A stretch of DNA of 64,000 nt from Companilactobacillus mindensis DSM 14500 (GCF_001434275.1 NZ_AZEZ01000095.1:26400-90399); one strand, 5' to 3'; counted from the stretch's first letter, positions 16,483 through 25,455 are shown. Program-made: numbers and translations. Notes: a model not told the origin generated them from the sequence alone.

Positions 16483-17625
16483 CTATTCAAATTCACTAGG
16501 CTTAGTAGTTGTTTGTTTGAAATAGTAACTGATCGAATCAAGGATTCTTTCGGATGCTTTACCGTCACCATAAGGGTTCTTGGCATTTGCCATGCGGTCA
16601 TATTCGGCTTTGTTAGTGATCAAATTAGTCATTTCTTTTTCAACTACATCTGAATCAGTTCCGACAAGCTTCAATGTACCAGCTTCAACACCTTCAGGAC
16701 GTTCAGTCGTGTCACGCAAGACAAGTACTGGCTTTCCTAGTGAAGGAGCTTCTTCTTGTACCCCACCGGAATCCGTCATGATGAAGTAACTTCTGGAAGC
16801 TAAGTTGTGAAAATCAACTACATCAAGCGGTTCGATCAAGTGAACCCGTTCAACGTCACCCAAAATATCTTTGGCAGTCTTTTGAACGACTGGGTTCAAG
16901 TGAACTGGATATACTAATTCGATGTCATCGTGTTTCTCAACGACTTTCTTCATTGCACGGAAAACTTGTTTCATTGGTTCACCTTGGTTTTCACGACGGT
17001 GCATTGTGATCAAGATCATCTTCTTATCCGGATCAATAACATCCATGATATCGTGATGATAATCCTTGTGAACGGTACTTCTCAAAGCATCGATAGCTGT
17101 ATTACCAGTTACGAAGATGTGGTCTTTTTTGTGGTTTTCTTTCAACAAATTAGCTTTGCTTTCATTAGTAGGTGCAAAGTAAATATCAGTCAAATCATCA
17201 GTCATTTGACGGTTCATCTCTTCAGGCCATGGGGAATACTTGTTCCAAGTTCTCAAACCAGCTTCCACATGTCCGATAGCTGTTTGGTGATAGAAAGCTG
17301 ACAAGGCAGCACTGAAAGTTGTTGTCGTATCACCGTGAACTAAGACGATGTCTGGCTTTTCTTTTTCGATAATACTGTCTAGTTCTTTCAAAACTAATCC
17401 AGTAATACCACTTAATGTTTGACGTTCCTTCATAATATTCAAATCATAATCCGGTTTGATATCGAAGATCTCCAAAACTGAATCCAACATTTCACGATGT
17501 TGTGCAGTCACAACAGTCACAGTTTCGAAGCGGTCACTATTTTGTTTTAATTTTAAAACTAATGGTGCCATCTTGATTGCTTCTGGTCTCGTACCAAAAA
17601 CAGTCATAACTTTAATTTTATCCAA
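16483..17625 (-). CDS. mnaA: UDP-N-acetylglucosamine 2-epimerase (non-hydrolysing)
   Basis: The product (380 aa) interconverts UDP-GlcNAc and UDP-ManNAc, a precursor of wall teichoic acid linkage units or capsule sugars. It has the family start VMTVFGTRPEAIKMAPLV, then EAGLRTWNKYSPWPEEMNRQ, MHRRENQG and SGGVQEEAPSLGKPVLVLR. I choose the TTG at 17625 as start because GAGGTG lies 6 nt upstream; the reading to 17634 would begin inside that RBS. It is monocistronic, with no teichoic-acid genes beside it. Confidence 0.93.
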   Translation of the reverse strand: MDKIKVMTVFGTRPEAIKMAPLVLKLKQNSDRFETVTVVTAQHREMLDSVLEIFDIKPDYDLNIMKERQTLSGITGLVLKELDSIIEKEKPDIVLVHGDTTTTFSAALSAFYHQTAIGHVEAGLRTWNKYSPWPEEMNRQMTDDLTDIYFAPTNESKANLLKENHKKDHIFVTGNTAIDALRSTVHKDYHHDIMDVIDPDKKMILITMHRRENQGEPMKQVFRAMKKVVEKHDDIELVYPVHLNPVVQKTAKDILGDVERVHLIEPLDVVDFHNLASRSYFIMTDSGGVQEEAPSLGKPVLVLRDTTERPEGVEAGTLKLVGTDSDVVEKEMTNLITNKAEYDRMANAKNPYGDGKASERILDSISYYFKQTTTKPSEFE

Positions 17626-17742
17626 AATTATCACCTCAACAAATTACTTCAAGTATATCAAAGATACGATTAATAATATAGGTAGTTACCTTTTGTTTAT
17701 ATAATGTCATTTTCAGAAAGAATATGGTTATAATAAGCTATT

Positions 17743-17925
17743 ATGATAAATTTATTCGCGTTAATTATAGTTAGCATTTTGACGACTTTAGTCGCTTTTT
17801 TCACAGTTATGGCAATTTACTATACAATTACCAAATCCGATAGCAAAAAATACTGGTGGTTGATCCTTTTAGGACTGGTAATCCTTTATCTAATCGCAAT
17901 CTTCATCTATTTTCACGTTAGGTAA
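17743..17925 (+). CDS. Small two-helix membrane protein, possibly leaderless
   Basis: This 60-aa protein has two hydrophobic segments (residues ~3-28 and ~38-58) around a charged loop (TKSDSKKYW). I do not recognise it. No Shine-Dalgarno precedes the ATG. Instead TATAAT lies at 17729-17734, only 8 bp before the ATG, which would place transcription start at the start codon. Small membrane proteins evolve fast, so the call rests mainly on composition. Confidence 0.5.
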   Translation: MINLFALIIVSILTTLVAFFTVMAIYYTITKSDSKKYWWLILLGLVILYLIAIFIYFHVR

Positions 17926-18024
17926 AACGCTTACTGAAATAGTTTGGCGAAATAAGTATTAATTTCGACTACTTTGAGTTAAAATTATCAATGTATTCAA
18001 AATGAAATTTATGGAGGTTTATCG

Positions 18025-18894
18025 ATGGCTTTAACAAACGGTAACGAAATTTTCAATAACGCCCGTAAAGGCAAATATGCTGTTGGTGCTTTTAACATCA
18101 ACGACTTGGAATGGACACGTAGCATTTTAGCTGCTGCTCAAGAAACAAACACACCTGTCTTGGTTCAAACATCAATGGGTGCTGCTAAGTATATGGGTGG
18201 ATACGAATTATGTCTACACCTTGTACAAGACACAATCAAATCAATGGGTATTACAGTTCCAGTTGTAATGCACTTGGATCACGGTAACTTTGAAGCTGCC
18301 AAAGAATGTATCGAAGTTGGTTACAACTCAGTTATGTTCGATGGTCACGACTTACCATTCGAAGAAAATCTTGAAAAGACTAAGGAAATTGTTAAATTAG
18401 CTCACGCTAAGGGCATTTCTGTTGAAGCTGAAGTTGGTTCAATCGGTGGTACTGAAGATGGTATCGTTGGTCTTGGTGAATTAGCTGATGTTGAAGAAGC
18501 TAAGACACTTAACGCAACTGGTGTTGATTATCTTGCTGTTGGTATTGGTAACATCCACGGTGTTTACCCTGACAACTGGAAGGGCTTAAGCTTTGACCGT
18601 CTTAAGGAATTAGCTGATGTTATCGATACACCACTTGTTCTTCACGGTGGTTCAGGTATTCCTAAGGAACAAATCATCAAGGCTGTTTCAATGGGTATCT
18701 CAAAGGTTAACGTTAATACTGAATTACAACTTTCATTCGCTAAAGCAACACGTGAATATATCGAAGCTAAGAAAGACTTGGATATTGACGAAAAGGGTTA
18801 TGACCCACGTAAATTGCTTGCACCTGGTGCTAAAGCTATTACTGAAACAACTAAGGAACGTATCGCTTGGTTCGGTACACCTTCAATCAAGTAA
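18025..18894 (+). CDS. fba: Fructose-bisphosphate aldolase, class II
   Basis: The product (289 aa) cleaves fructose-1,6-bisphosphate in glycolysis or forms it in reverse. Zinc ligands and substrate motifs are HLDHGNFEA, EAEVGSIGG, GNIHGVYP and LHGGSGIPK. RBS GGAGGT. Codon use is strongly biased toward lactobacillal preferred codons, as expected for a highly expressed enzyme. It is a single gene with its own terminator. Confidence 0.97.
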   Translation: MALTNGNEIFNNARKGKYAVGAFNINDLEWTRSILAAAQETNTPVLVQTSMGAAKYMGGYELCLHLVQDTIKSMGITVPVVMHLDHGNFEAAKECIEVGYNSVMFDGHDLPFEENLEKTKEIVKLAHAKGISVEAEVGSIGGTEDGIVGLGELADVEEAKTLNATGVDYLAVGIGNIHGVYPDNWKGLSFDRLKELADVIDTPLVLHGGSGIPKEQIIKAVSMGISKVNVNTELQLSFAKATREYIEAKKDLDIDEKGYDPRKLLAPGAKAITETTKERIAWFGTPSIK

Positions 18895-18914
18895 TTTAAT
18901 TACTTACTTAAAAA

Positions 18915-18944
18915 AGACAGAAACTTTTGTTTCTGCCTTTTTTT
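18915..18944 (+). terminator. Terminator of fba
   Basis: AGACAGAAAC and GTTTCTGCCT form the stem, followed by T7. Confidence 0.85.
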
Positions 18945-19106
18945 GTACCCTTTTTACCGCTAAAAAGCTCGATCGTCTCTTCCCTATTTTTTAACAATTG
19001 CTGAGTTTCATTGTGAAGTAGTCATATCACAATCGAAATTTATTTTTATCACTTATATCCAGCAATAATCCATATATACCAACATTTGGCATCAAATTTT
19101 ATTAAC

Positions 19107-19135
19107 AATTTCACAATCATTTGTATTGTGAAATT
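19107..19135 (+). promoter_or_regulatory. Perfect inverted repeat over the ncRNA -35 box
   Basis: AATTTCACAAT (19107-19117) is the exact reverse complement of ATTGTGAAATT (19125-19135), and the second arm contains the -35 box of the ncRNA promoter. A further ATTGTGA...TCACAAT pair lies ~90 bp upstream near 19013-19036. These are candidate operators of an unidentified regulator. TTGTGA is also the Rex half-site, but spacing and orientation do not fit Rex. Confidence 0.45.
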
Positions 19136-19184
19136 TATAAAATCTTGCTATACTATGTTTGTACCAATAAAGAAAGCGCTAACA
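19126..19184 (+). promoter_or_regulatory. Promoter and downstream cre site of C-rich ncRNA
   Basis: TTGTGA (19126-19131), a 17-bp spacer and TGCTATACT (extended -10, hexamer 19149-19154). The segment 19170-19184 (AAGAAAGCGCTAACA) matches 14 of 15 positions of the CcpA operator WTGNAARCGNWWWCA. It sits at about +9 to +23, a classic roadblock position. Confidence 0.75.
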
Positions 19185-19525
19185 TAGAGAAAGGAGGGGC
19201 TAAATATAGTCACTTTGTCTAAATCTGGAATAGGTTTTCAAAGTCTATCTTCCGCCTCCCATGTAGAAAACATAATAACTTGATCTATGACTAGATGCTT
19301 ATTCTAGATATATAGTTGATTTTACTTGTAACTCCCAATTGCAAAATCGGTAGGAATAAAAACTCATTTCTTAAATTTACCCGAAAATACAACGGATCAT
19401 AATAATCTCCCTAATTCATTGAATACCCCATCATTCAATGACGATAGTTAATTTCTTAAATTCCTATCGAAAAATCAACTACACATAAAAAAAGATCAGT
19501 AGGTTCCCCGCCTGCTGGTCTTTTT
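19161..19525 (+). ncRNA. C-rich structured non-coding RNA under apparent CcpA control
   Basis: This ~365-nt transcript has a promoter, a terminator (AGATCAGTAGG/CCTGCTGGTCT, then T5) and no ORF. Long-range pairs are visible: AGTTGATTTT with AAAATCAACT, CGGTAGGAAT with ATTCCTATCG, and a TCATTGAAT/ATTCAATGA hairpin. At least four unpaired-looking C-rich motifs occur (GCCUCCC, AACUCCC, AUCUCCC, GUUCCCC). They resemble the UCCC seed motifs by which some staphylococcal RNAs block ribosome binding sites. The cre site suggests repression when good sugars are present. Targets are unknown. The terminator also serves the converging GGDEF gene. Confidence 0.75.
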
Positions 19526-19532
19526 GTTTTGT

Positions 19533-20744
19533 CTAAATATGCATGATCGGTTGAGCTGTATAGTTTTCGGTCTTGCCTTCGATCGTCATGCGGTTACGAC
19601 CTTTGTTTTTAGATTCGTAAAGATAATTGTCAGCACGCTTGAGGGTATCTTCAAAAGTCTGATCCCCCACTCTAAACATTGTTACGCCAAAGCACAAGGT
19701 GACGCTCAACTGCTTATCTTGAATGAACAAAGGCATTTCTTTTAACGTCTGATTAATGGCGTTGATAATGGTTTTACAGTACTCACCATCAACTCCATTG
19801 ACGATAATGACGAATTCTTCGCCACCGTAGCGGAACAAATTGCTGTCGCTTTTATCAACGTGCAATTCTCTTTCCACAATATGGGCCACATGCCGCAAAA
19901 CTTCATCGCCAATCTCATGTCCGTAATGATCGTTGAATTTCTTGAAGCGGTCGATATCAAACATGACCAAAGACACTGGTCTGTCCACATCCTTTAAATG
20001 TCTTTCAAAGGCCTCATGCGATAATTTATTGAAATTAGCTCGATTTCTAACCCCAGTCAAAGCATCGTAGTTGACCTTTTTATTCAGATCATCATACGCA
20101 TGCAAGTACGTCGTCATCTTCTGTTCAATGACTCGAGCAACTAGCATGTACAATTCAAAGACGATAAAAATACCGATGATATCCGGAACTGGAAAGTTGT
20201 AATCTATCCAAATAATGACCCACCAACAAACACCAAATAATATTTGAGCCGCAAGGTATTTATAGTTTGAAACTAACAAAACGCCTTTGTGATCGTACAA
20301 AAAAGTAATCACAACGAACAAAATTATATAAGAGATCACAAAAAGCGGCATCTCCGGCCCTTTTAAGCGTTCCATTACAAAAGATGGATGATAAATAAAC
20401 GGCAAAGCCAGATTTAATAACACGATCAAGCGATTATTGAAGACGAACAGACAGTAAAATAACAGAGTCAATTCAGCATTGGCATACAGCCCACCCAATT
20501 CAACCACTTGCCCACCAGTTAAGTTGTGAAAGACTCGTTTGACCAAAACTAACGCGATGATCAATAACGCCATTTCTGAGATATTAACGACAACTTTTTG
20601 TAAATACGGCGATGTAATACTGATTTTCTTTTCCAAAGTGAAAGCAAAATAAGTAATCAAGGTAATAAAACCTATCGTTACGATCCCCGTTATCAGTGAA
20701 TTGATACTAAAACAGATCCTAAATATTTCGTATAAATTTCCCAA
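19533..20744 (-). CDS. Membrane diguanylate cyclase (GGDEF domain), paralog 1
   Basis: The product (403 aa) has six or seven membrane helices (residues ~15-215), then a GGDEF domain with FDIDRFKKFNDHYGH and an intact RYGGEEF active loop, so it should make cyclic di-GMP. The RxxD inhibitory site upstream of GGEEF is absent (KSDSN instead). The start is TTG (20742-20744), 8 nt after GCGGGGA. It is closely related to the protein at 25456-26658. It lies downstream of the first NADH oxidase but behind a terminator, so it probably has its own promoter. Confidence 0.9.
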   Translation of the reverse strand: MGNLYEIFRICFSINSLITGIVTIGFITLITYFAFTLEKKISITSPYLQKVVVNISEMALLIIALVLVKRVFHNLTGGQVVELGGLYANAELTLLFYCLFVFNNRLIVLLNLALPFIYHPSFVMERLKGPEMPLFVISYIILFVVITFLYDHKGVLLVSNYKYLAAQILFGVCWWVIIWIDYNFPVPDIIGIFIVFELYMLVARVIEQKMTTYLHAYDDLNKKVNYDALTGVRNRANFNKLSHEAFERHLKDVDRPVSLVMFDIDRFKKFNDHYGHEIGDEVLRHVAHIVERELHVDKSDSNLFRYGGEEFVIIVNGVDGEYCKTIINAINQTLKEMPLFIQDKQLSVTLCFGVTMFRVGDQTFEDTLKRADNYLYESKNKGRNRMTIEGKTENYTAQPIMHI

Positions 20745-20829
20745 TTTAATATCCCCGCAATATCTATTAAACTACCGTCAGTTTAGCATTAAAACCATGC
20801 TTAATAAATATACAGTTTTTAGGGTATTA

Positions 20830-20861
20830 AAAAAATCATACCATCGAGGTATGATTTTTAT
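20830..20861. terminator. Terminator of NADH oxidase 1
   Basis: AATCATACC/GGTATGATT with T runs on both sides; it overlaps the stop codon of the oxidase. Confidence 0.75.
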
Positions 20862-22201
20862 TCATTATCTTCTTTAGCGATAGCCTGTTGTGCTACCAAG
20901 TTAAGATAGTTAAATGGATTATCGTAATTTGGTTGGAAAAGCATGTCGACAAAAGCCAAATCATCGATCGTATTATTATTTTGAATACAGATTGAAATAG
21001 CATTGGCCGATTGAGCCACTTCATGTTTACTGAACAACTGAGCTCCAAGAACTTTTCGCGTATCCTTGTCATAAACTAGATAAATCGTCAGCATATCAGT
21101 CGTTGGCATATAGGCTGGCCGGTAATTATCGTGGTAAACGACGCAGTCAGCATTTATTCCGCTGGCCAAAGCTTTTCTTAATGTCAAACCAGTTTCAGCC
21201 AAAGTATAGCCAAAGATTTCCATGGCGGTTGTTGCTTGTGTACCCATGTATTTGCGAATATCGCCAAAAATGTTGATTCCGGCTAAAGTTCCTTGGCGAA
21301 CCGCATTCGTAGCTAAAGGAATATATTTCATTTCACCAGTTGGATTGAATTTAACGACACATGAATCTCCCGCTGCATAAACATCTGGATCTGAAGTTTG
21401 CATGTAATCATTGATGATGATGGCACCATAACCGTCCATTTGGACTTGGCCCCGTAACAAATCAGTGTTGGCAAAGAAACCAGTACATACGATCACTAAG
21501 TCAGCTTTGTAAGCATGTCCGGCTTTAGTCTTGATCGTCAATTGGTCACCGTCTTCAATTTCAGCAACCCGTTCGCCTAAGTGAACTTGAACGTCGTGTT
21601 CCTTTAATTTTTCAATAATTTCTTCTGACAAACCTGAATCGACATAGTTATTTAAAATTTGATTCCGTGATTGGATCAAGGTAACTTCGTGGACTGTATT
21701 GGCGTAGCTTTCTGCAAGCTCAACTCCCACATAGCCAGCGCCAACAATCGCAATGCTAGGATAATTCAAAGCAGATTCATAGATCTTTTTGGCTTGGGCA
21801 TAGCTCTTGCACAAAAGAACACGTGGGTTATCCATACCGCCGATGGGTGGGATTCCTACTTCAGAACCAGTCGTCATGATCAATTTGTCATATGTATCTT
21901 CAAAAATATCCTTAGTAACAAGGTCTTGAACAACGATTTTTTTATTTTTAGTATCGATTTTTATAACGTTATGCTTCATATGAACCTTGGCGCCATAGCC
22001 TTCAAGTGTGGTAGGGTCAGCATAAAACATATCTTCAAGGTTATTGACGATTCTACCAAGATATAAAGCAATTCCGCATGACAAAAACGCAATATTATCA
22101 TCACGTTCATAAACTGTAACATCTGTTTCTGGATGCTTTTCTAATATTTTTTCAACTGCAGCCGTTCCAGCATGTGTACATCCGACAACAATAACTTTCA
22201 A
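20858..22201 (-). CDS. nox: NADH oxidase (FAD, redox-active cysteine), paralog 1
   Basis: The product (447 aa) belongs to the Nox/Npx/CoA-disulfide reductase flavoproteins. N-terminal FAD fold is VIVVGCTHAGTAA. The single redox cysteine is C42 in FLSCGIALYLG. The NAD-binding fold is IAIVGAGYVGVELAESYA, the second FAD motif is DVYAAGDSC, and a dimerisation domain ends the protein. The likely reaction is four-electron reduction of oxygen to water, regenerating NAD+. The start is TTG at 22201, 9 nt after GAGGAGG. A near-identical paralog lies at 23663-25024. Confidence 0.9.
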   Translation of the reverse strand: MKVIVVGCTHAGTAAVEKILEKHPETDVTVYERDDNIAFLSCGIALYLGRIVNNLEDMFYADPTTLEGYGAKVHMKHNVIKIDTKNKKIVVQDLVTKDIFEDTYDKLIMTTGSEVGIPPIGGMDNPRVLLCKSYAQAKKIYESALNYPSIAIVGAGYVGVELAESYANTVHEVTLIQSRNQILNNYVDSGLSEEIIEKLKEHDVQVHLGERVAEIEDGDQLTIKTKAGHAYKADLVIVCTGFFANTDLLRGQVQMDGYGAIIINDYMQTSDPDVYAAGDSCVVKFNPTGEMKYIPLATNAVRQGTLAGINIFGDIRKYMGTQATTAMEIFGYTLAETGLTLRKALASGINADCVVYHDNYRPAYMPTTDMLTIYLVYDKDTRKVLGAQLFSKHEVAQSANAISICIQNNNTIDDLAFVDMLFQPNYDNPFNYLNLVAQQAIAKEDNE

Positions 22202-22402
22202 TAGTCGGTTCCTCCTCTACAGTACCTTTTTATACTCACTTATTCATTCAGCATAACACAATATATATAGTTTTATTATATCAATGAAGTAAATATCTCA
22301 TAGTTTAAAAATTGTATTTTTATCTCTCAATTATCGGACCGAATATTTGCCAAATTTGTAATATAATAAACTTGTGTTGACTTTTTTAATTGGAGTTTAT
22401 TT

Positions 22403-22839
22403 ATGAAAGAAATCAAATATAGCAACGACATTAATTCAGCTATTTATAAAGATAGTCTCAAAATCAGGACCGACGTTTTCGTTGACGAGCAAAACGTTCG
22501 TAAAGATTTAGAGATCGACGATCGCGAAGCTGACTGCACTTACTTCAATGTCTATTTGGATGGATCGGCTGTGGCTACGGCTAGGTTCTTCCCTACAGAT
22601 GACAATGGTATTCACGTCCAACGGGTCGCTGTACTCAAAAAGTTTCGTCAAGAACATTAGGTTCACACCTTTTAAAATATATTTTCGCTTATGCCAAAGA
22701 TCACCACTATAATTATGTGATTTTAGGTGCCCAAGATCATGCCCAAGACTTTTATAAAAAACTAGGCTTTCATGTTGTCGGAGATGCTTACCAAGAAGTC
22801 GGCATCGCCCACCACGACATGAAATTGGACTTACAATAA
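22403..22839 (+). pseudogene. GNAT-family N-acetyltransferase, frameshifted
   Basis: The first 85 codons (22403-22660) match the N-terminal part of a GNAT acetyltransferase (IRTDVFVDEQNV, then VQRVAVLKKFRQ). The frame then ends, and the rest continues in the +2 frame from 22654: TLGSHLLKYIFAYAKDHHY to HDMKLDLQ and a stop at 22837. Loss of one A in an A-run (GAAACA to GAACA) explains it. The break falls in the acetyl-CoA-binding R/Q-x-x-G-x-G loop, so neither piece alone should be active. A sequencing error is the main alternative. Confidence 0.85.
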
Positions 22840-22929
22840 AATTTACTTTAGTATTAATTCGCAGATATTTTTTTCACAAACCCCATTAGGGTGAAATATT
22901 ATAGGGACCGCGTGTAAAGGAGTTTGATT

Positions 22930-23604
22930 ATGTATAGATTTTTTATTCAACCCCAGCTTGATAAAGTTAATAATTCACTGATCGGCTATGAATTGTTAAT
23001 GAAGAAAAAAACTGATCAGGGTTGGAGACCACCAGCTAATTTCTCAGATATACCCTCTCATACAATGGCTTCAGTCTTGATTGCCACAACCAAATTATTA
23101 TCATTGAAGATCGGTTCAGTTTCCGTCAATATCAACCGCAACCAACTGATGGATAAAGAAGTTCGGGACGCTATCATTGAAGCTCAAAGCATTTTACGAC
23201 CATTGCGTGTAGTCGTTGAATTGACTGAAGATACGCCTAACGAAAACTGGCCTAATTCGACTTTGATTCCTTTGATTCAAGAATTCATCAATTACGGCAT
23301 GGACTTCAGCTTGGATGACTGTGGAACTGGTGTCAATCAATTGGACCAAATTCAAGATATGATTCCTTTAGCTTCAGAAATAAAATTTGCCATTCAAAAT
23401 TTTGGTGAAAAATTACGTGATCCTGACATCGAGAAAAAAGTTATCTTCTGGAGAGATTTCAGTGAGAAGAATAATCTCCGCTTTATTCTCGAAGGTATCG
23501 AAGATGAACACGATGACGCTTTGGCTGACTCGCTCAATATCGATCTACGCCAAGGCTACTATTACGGCAAGCCACACTTGTTGAAGTTAGATGGCGACAA
23601 ATGA
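22930..23604 (+). CDS. EAL-domain cyclic di-GMP phosphodiesterase
   Basis: The product (224 aa) is a stand-alone EAL domain without sensor or membrane segment. The name motif reads YELLMK, but the catalytic glutamate is kept. The other metal and substrate residues are present: SVNINRNQL, VVELTED, SLDDCGTG, the lysine in SEIKFAIQ, LEGIED and QGYYYGKP. Activity is therefore plausible. I choose ATG 22930, 7 nt after AAAGGAG, over the TTG at 22924 that abuts the RBS. It is the only EAL gene in the island, with a GGDEF gene on each side. Confidence 0.85.
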   Translation: MYRFFIQPQLDKVNNSLIGYELLMKKKTDQGWRPPANFSDIPSHTMASVLIATTKLLSLKIGSVSVNINRNQLMDKEVRDAIIEAQSILRPLRVVVELTEDTPNENWPNSTLIPLIQEFINYGMDFSLDDCGTGVNQLDQIQDMIPLASEIKFAIQNFGEKLRDPDIEKKVIFWRDFSEKNNLRFILEGIEDEHDDALADSLNIDLRQGYYYGKPHLLKLDGDK

Positions 23605-23613
23605 TTCCAAACA

Positions 23614-23666
23614 AATAGCATCAATATTACCGAAAAAATTCTTGGTAATATTGATGCTATTTTTAT
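23614..23666. terminator. Bidirectional terminator between EAL gene and NADH oxidase 2
   Basis: An 18-bp stem, AATAGCATCAATATTACC with its exact complement, has T/A runs on either side. Confidence 0.9.
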
Positions 23667-25024
23667 TTATTTTTCTTTTCGTCACGTTCTTTAGCAACCG
23701 CCATTTGGGCTACTAAATTCAAATAATTGAACGGATTGTCATAATTTGGTTGGAACAACATATCAACGAAAGCTAAATCGTCGATCGTATTTTTATTTTG
23801 GATGCAAACCGAGATCGTATTCGCCGATTGGGCTACTTCATGTTTACTGAAGAGTTGAGCACCTAAAATCAACCGTGTGTCTTTGTTATAAACTAACTTG
23901 ATCGTCAACATATCAGTCGTTGGCATGTAGTCTGGACGATAATAATCGTGATATTCGACCATATCAGCATTGATGCCACCAGCTAGAGCATGTTTCAAAG
24001 TTAAACCAGTGGAGGCAATCGTATAGCCAAACAATTCCATCCCTGACGTTGCCTGTGTCCCCATATATTTCTGGATATCGCCGAAAACGTTGATTCCAGC
24101 CAAAGCTCCTTGACGAATAGCGTTAGTTGCCAATGGCATATAAGAGTGTTTGTGAGTTGGATTGAAGTTGACCGTACAAGCATCCCCAGCAGCGTAAATA
24201 TCTGGATTGGATGTTTGGGTATATTCATTGATGATAATAGCTCCGTGACGGTCCATACCTACTTGACCACGCAAAAGTTCCGTATTAGCCACGAAACCAG
24301 TGCAGACGATCACCAAATCAGCTTTGTGGTCTGCTTCATTAGTTTCAATCAAAACGCTGTCACTGTCATCATCACGACTAAAGCCAGTTACTCGTTCATT
24401 CAAATACACATTAACATCGTGTTCTTTCAAAAGTTCAATGACTTTTTGCGACATATCTTTATCAATATAATTGTTGAGCACTTGGTCTCTTGATTGGATC
24501 AAAGTAACTTCGTGATCTGTATTAGCATAACTTTCCGCTAGTTCCACGCCAATGTATCCACCACCGACAATCGTTATGTGCTTGTGTTCTTTAGCCGTTT
24601 CATAAATCGCCTGAGCTTGATCGTAACTCTTGCACATCAAGATCCGTGTATCAGAAATCCCCATAATTGGTGGTACAGCCACTGTGGAACCAGTCGTCAT
24701 GATCAACTTGTCATAAGTGTCATTGATGATCTCATGCGTCTTCATGTTTTCGCACATTACCGTTTTCTTCTCAGCATCGATCTTTAGGACATCATGTTTC
24801 ATATTGACCTTAGCCCCAAGTTTTTCGAGATCTTTAGGACTTGCATAAAACATATCTTCTAAACGTTTAACTCTTCTTCCTAAATAAAGTGCAATTCCAC
24901 AAGATAGGAAGGAAATATTGTCATCACGTTCATAAACCGTGACTTCAGTACCTGGATGGTCCTGTAAAATTTGTTCTACCGCTGCCGTTCCCGCATGTGT
25001 ACATCCAACGACTATTACTTTCAT
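23663..25024 (-). CDS. nox: NADH oxidase (FAD, redox-active cysteine), paralog 2
   Basis: The product (453 aa) is a second Nox-type flavoprotein, strongly similar to 20858-22201 over its whole length. It shares VIVVGCTHAGTAAVEQIL, C42 in FLSCGIALYLGR, ITIVGGGYIGVELAESYA and PNYDNPFNYLNLVAQ. The start is ATG 25024, 7 nt after GAGGGG. An extension to 25039 would start inside the RBS. Duplicate oxidases may differ in product (water or peroxide) or regulation, which the sequence does not decide. Confidence 0.9.
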   Translation of the reverse strand: MKVIVVGCTHAGTAAVEQILQDHPGTEVTVYERDDNISFLSCGIALYLGRRVKRLEDMFYASPKDLEKLGAKVNMKHDVLKIDAEKKTVMCENMKTHEIINDTYDKLIMTTGSTVAVPPIMGISDTRILMCKSYDQAQAIYETAKEHKHITIVGGGYIGVELAESYANTDHEVTLIQSRDQVLNNYIDKDMSQKVIELLKEHDVNVYLNERVTGFSRDDDSDSVLIETNEADHKADLVIVCTGFVANTELLRGQVGMDRHGAIIINEYTQTSNPDIYAAGDACTVNFNPTHKHSYMPLATNAIRQGALAGINVFGDIQKYMGTQATSGMELFGYTIASTGLTLKHALAGGINADMVEYHDYYRPDYMPTTDMLTIKLVYNKDTRLILGAQLFSKHEVAQSANTISVCIQNKNTIDDLAFVDMLFQPNYDNPFNYLNLVAQMAVAKERDEKKNK

Positions 25025-25321
25025 ATTCTTACCCCTCATTTTTTAAAATACATTTATACTATAAAATGATTTATTGGCATATCATTAAAAAATCCACAAC
25101 GAATAAGACTATTATAACCTTATATTTTTATAAATAAATAAGTGTATAGTATTACGCGAAGTAGTCTTTAAATCAAAACAAGTTAAAATTTTATGTTTTA
25201 GAACATTTTAATTATTGAATGATAGATATTTATCTTCTGATAGCGCTGCCAGGCGATGATTATATCAGTTATAATTAACACCTATACACTTAAAATGAAC
25301 TATAATTAAAATTATAATTTC

Positions 25322-25367
25322 TTGACTTGATTCATTGCCGTAATTATCATTTGTTAACTATGATAAT
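25322..25367 (+). promoter_or_regulatory. Promoter and operator-like repeat of the second GGDEF gene
   Basis: TTGACT (25322-25327), a 17-bp spacer and TATCAT (25345-25350). A perfect inverted repeat ATTATCAT (25343-25350) / ATGATAAT (25360-25367) covers the -10 box and likely transcription start, as an operator would. The remaining ~430-bp intergenic region is very AT-rich and holds no ORF. Confidence 0.6.
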
Positions 25368-25455
25368 TTTTATTGTAAAACTATAAGTTCTATTGATTAC
25401 AATAAACCTTTTATCATTAAAATATTAAATAAATCTTATTAATTGAGGGAGAATT

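Noticed and set aside
19013-19036. Rex-binding site upstream of the C-rich ncRNA
   Set aside because: The half-sites match, but the arms are 10 bp apart rather than the usual spacing. Kept only as an unidentified operator-like repeat.
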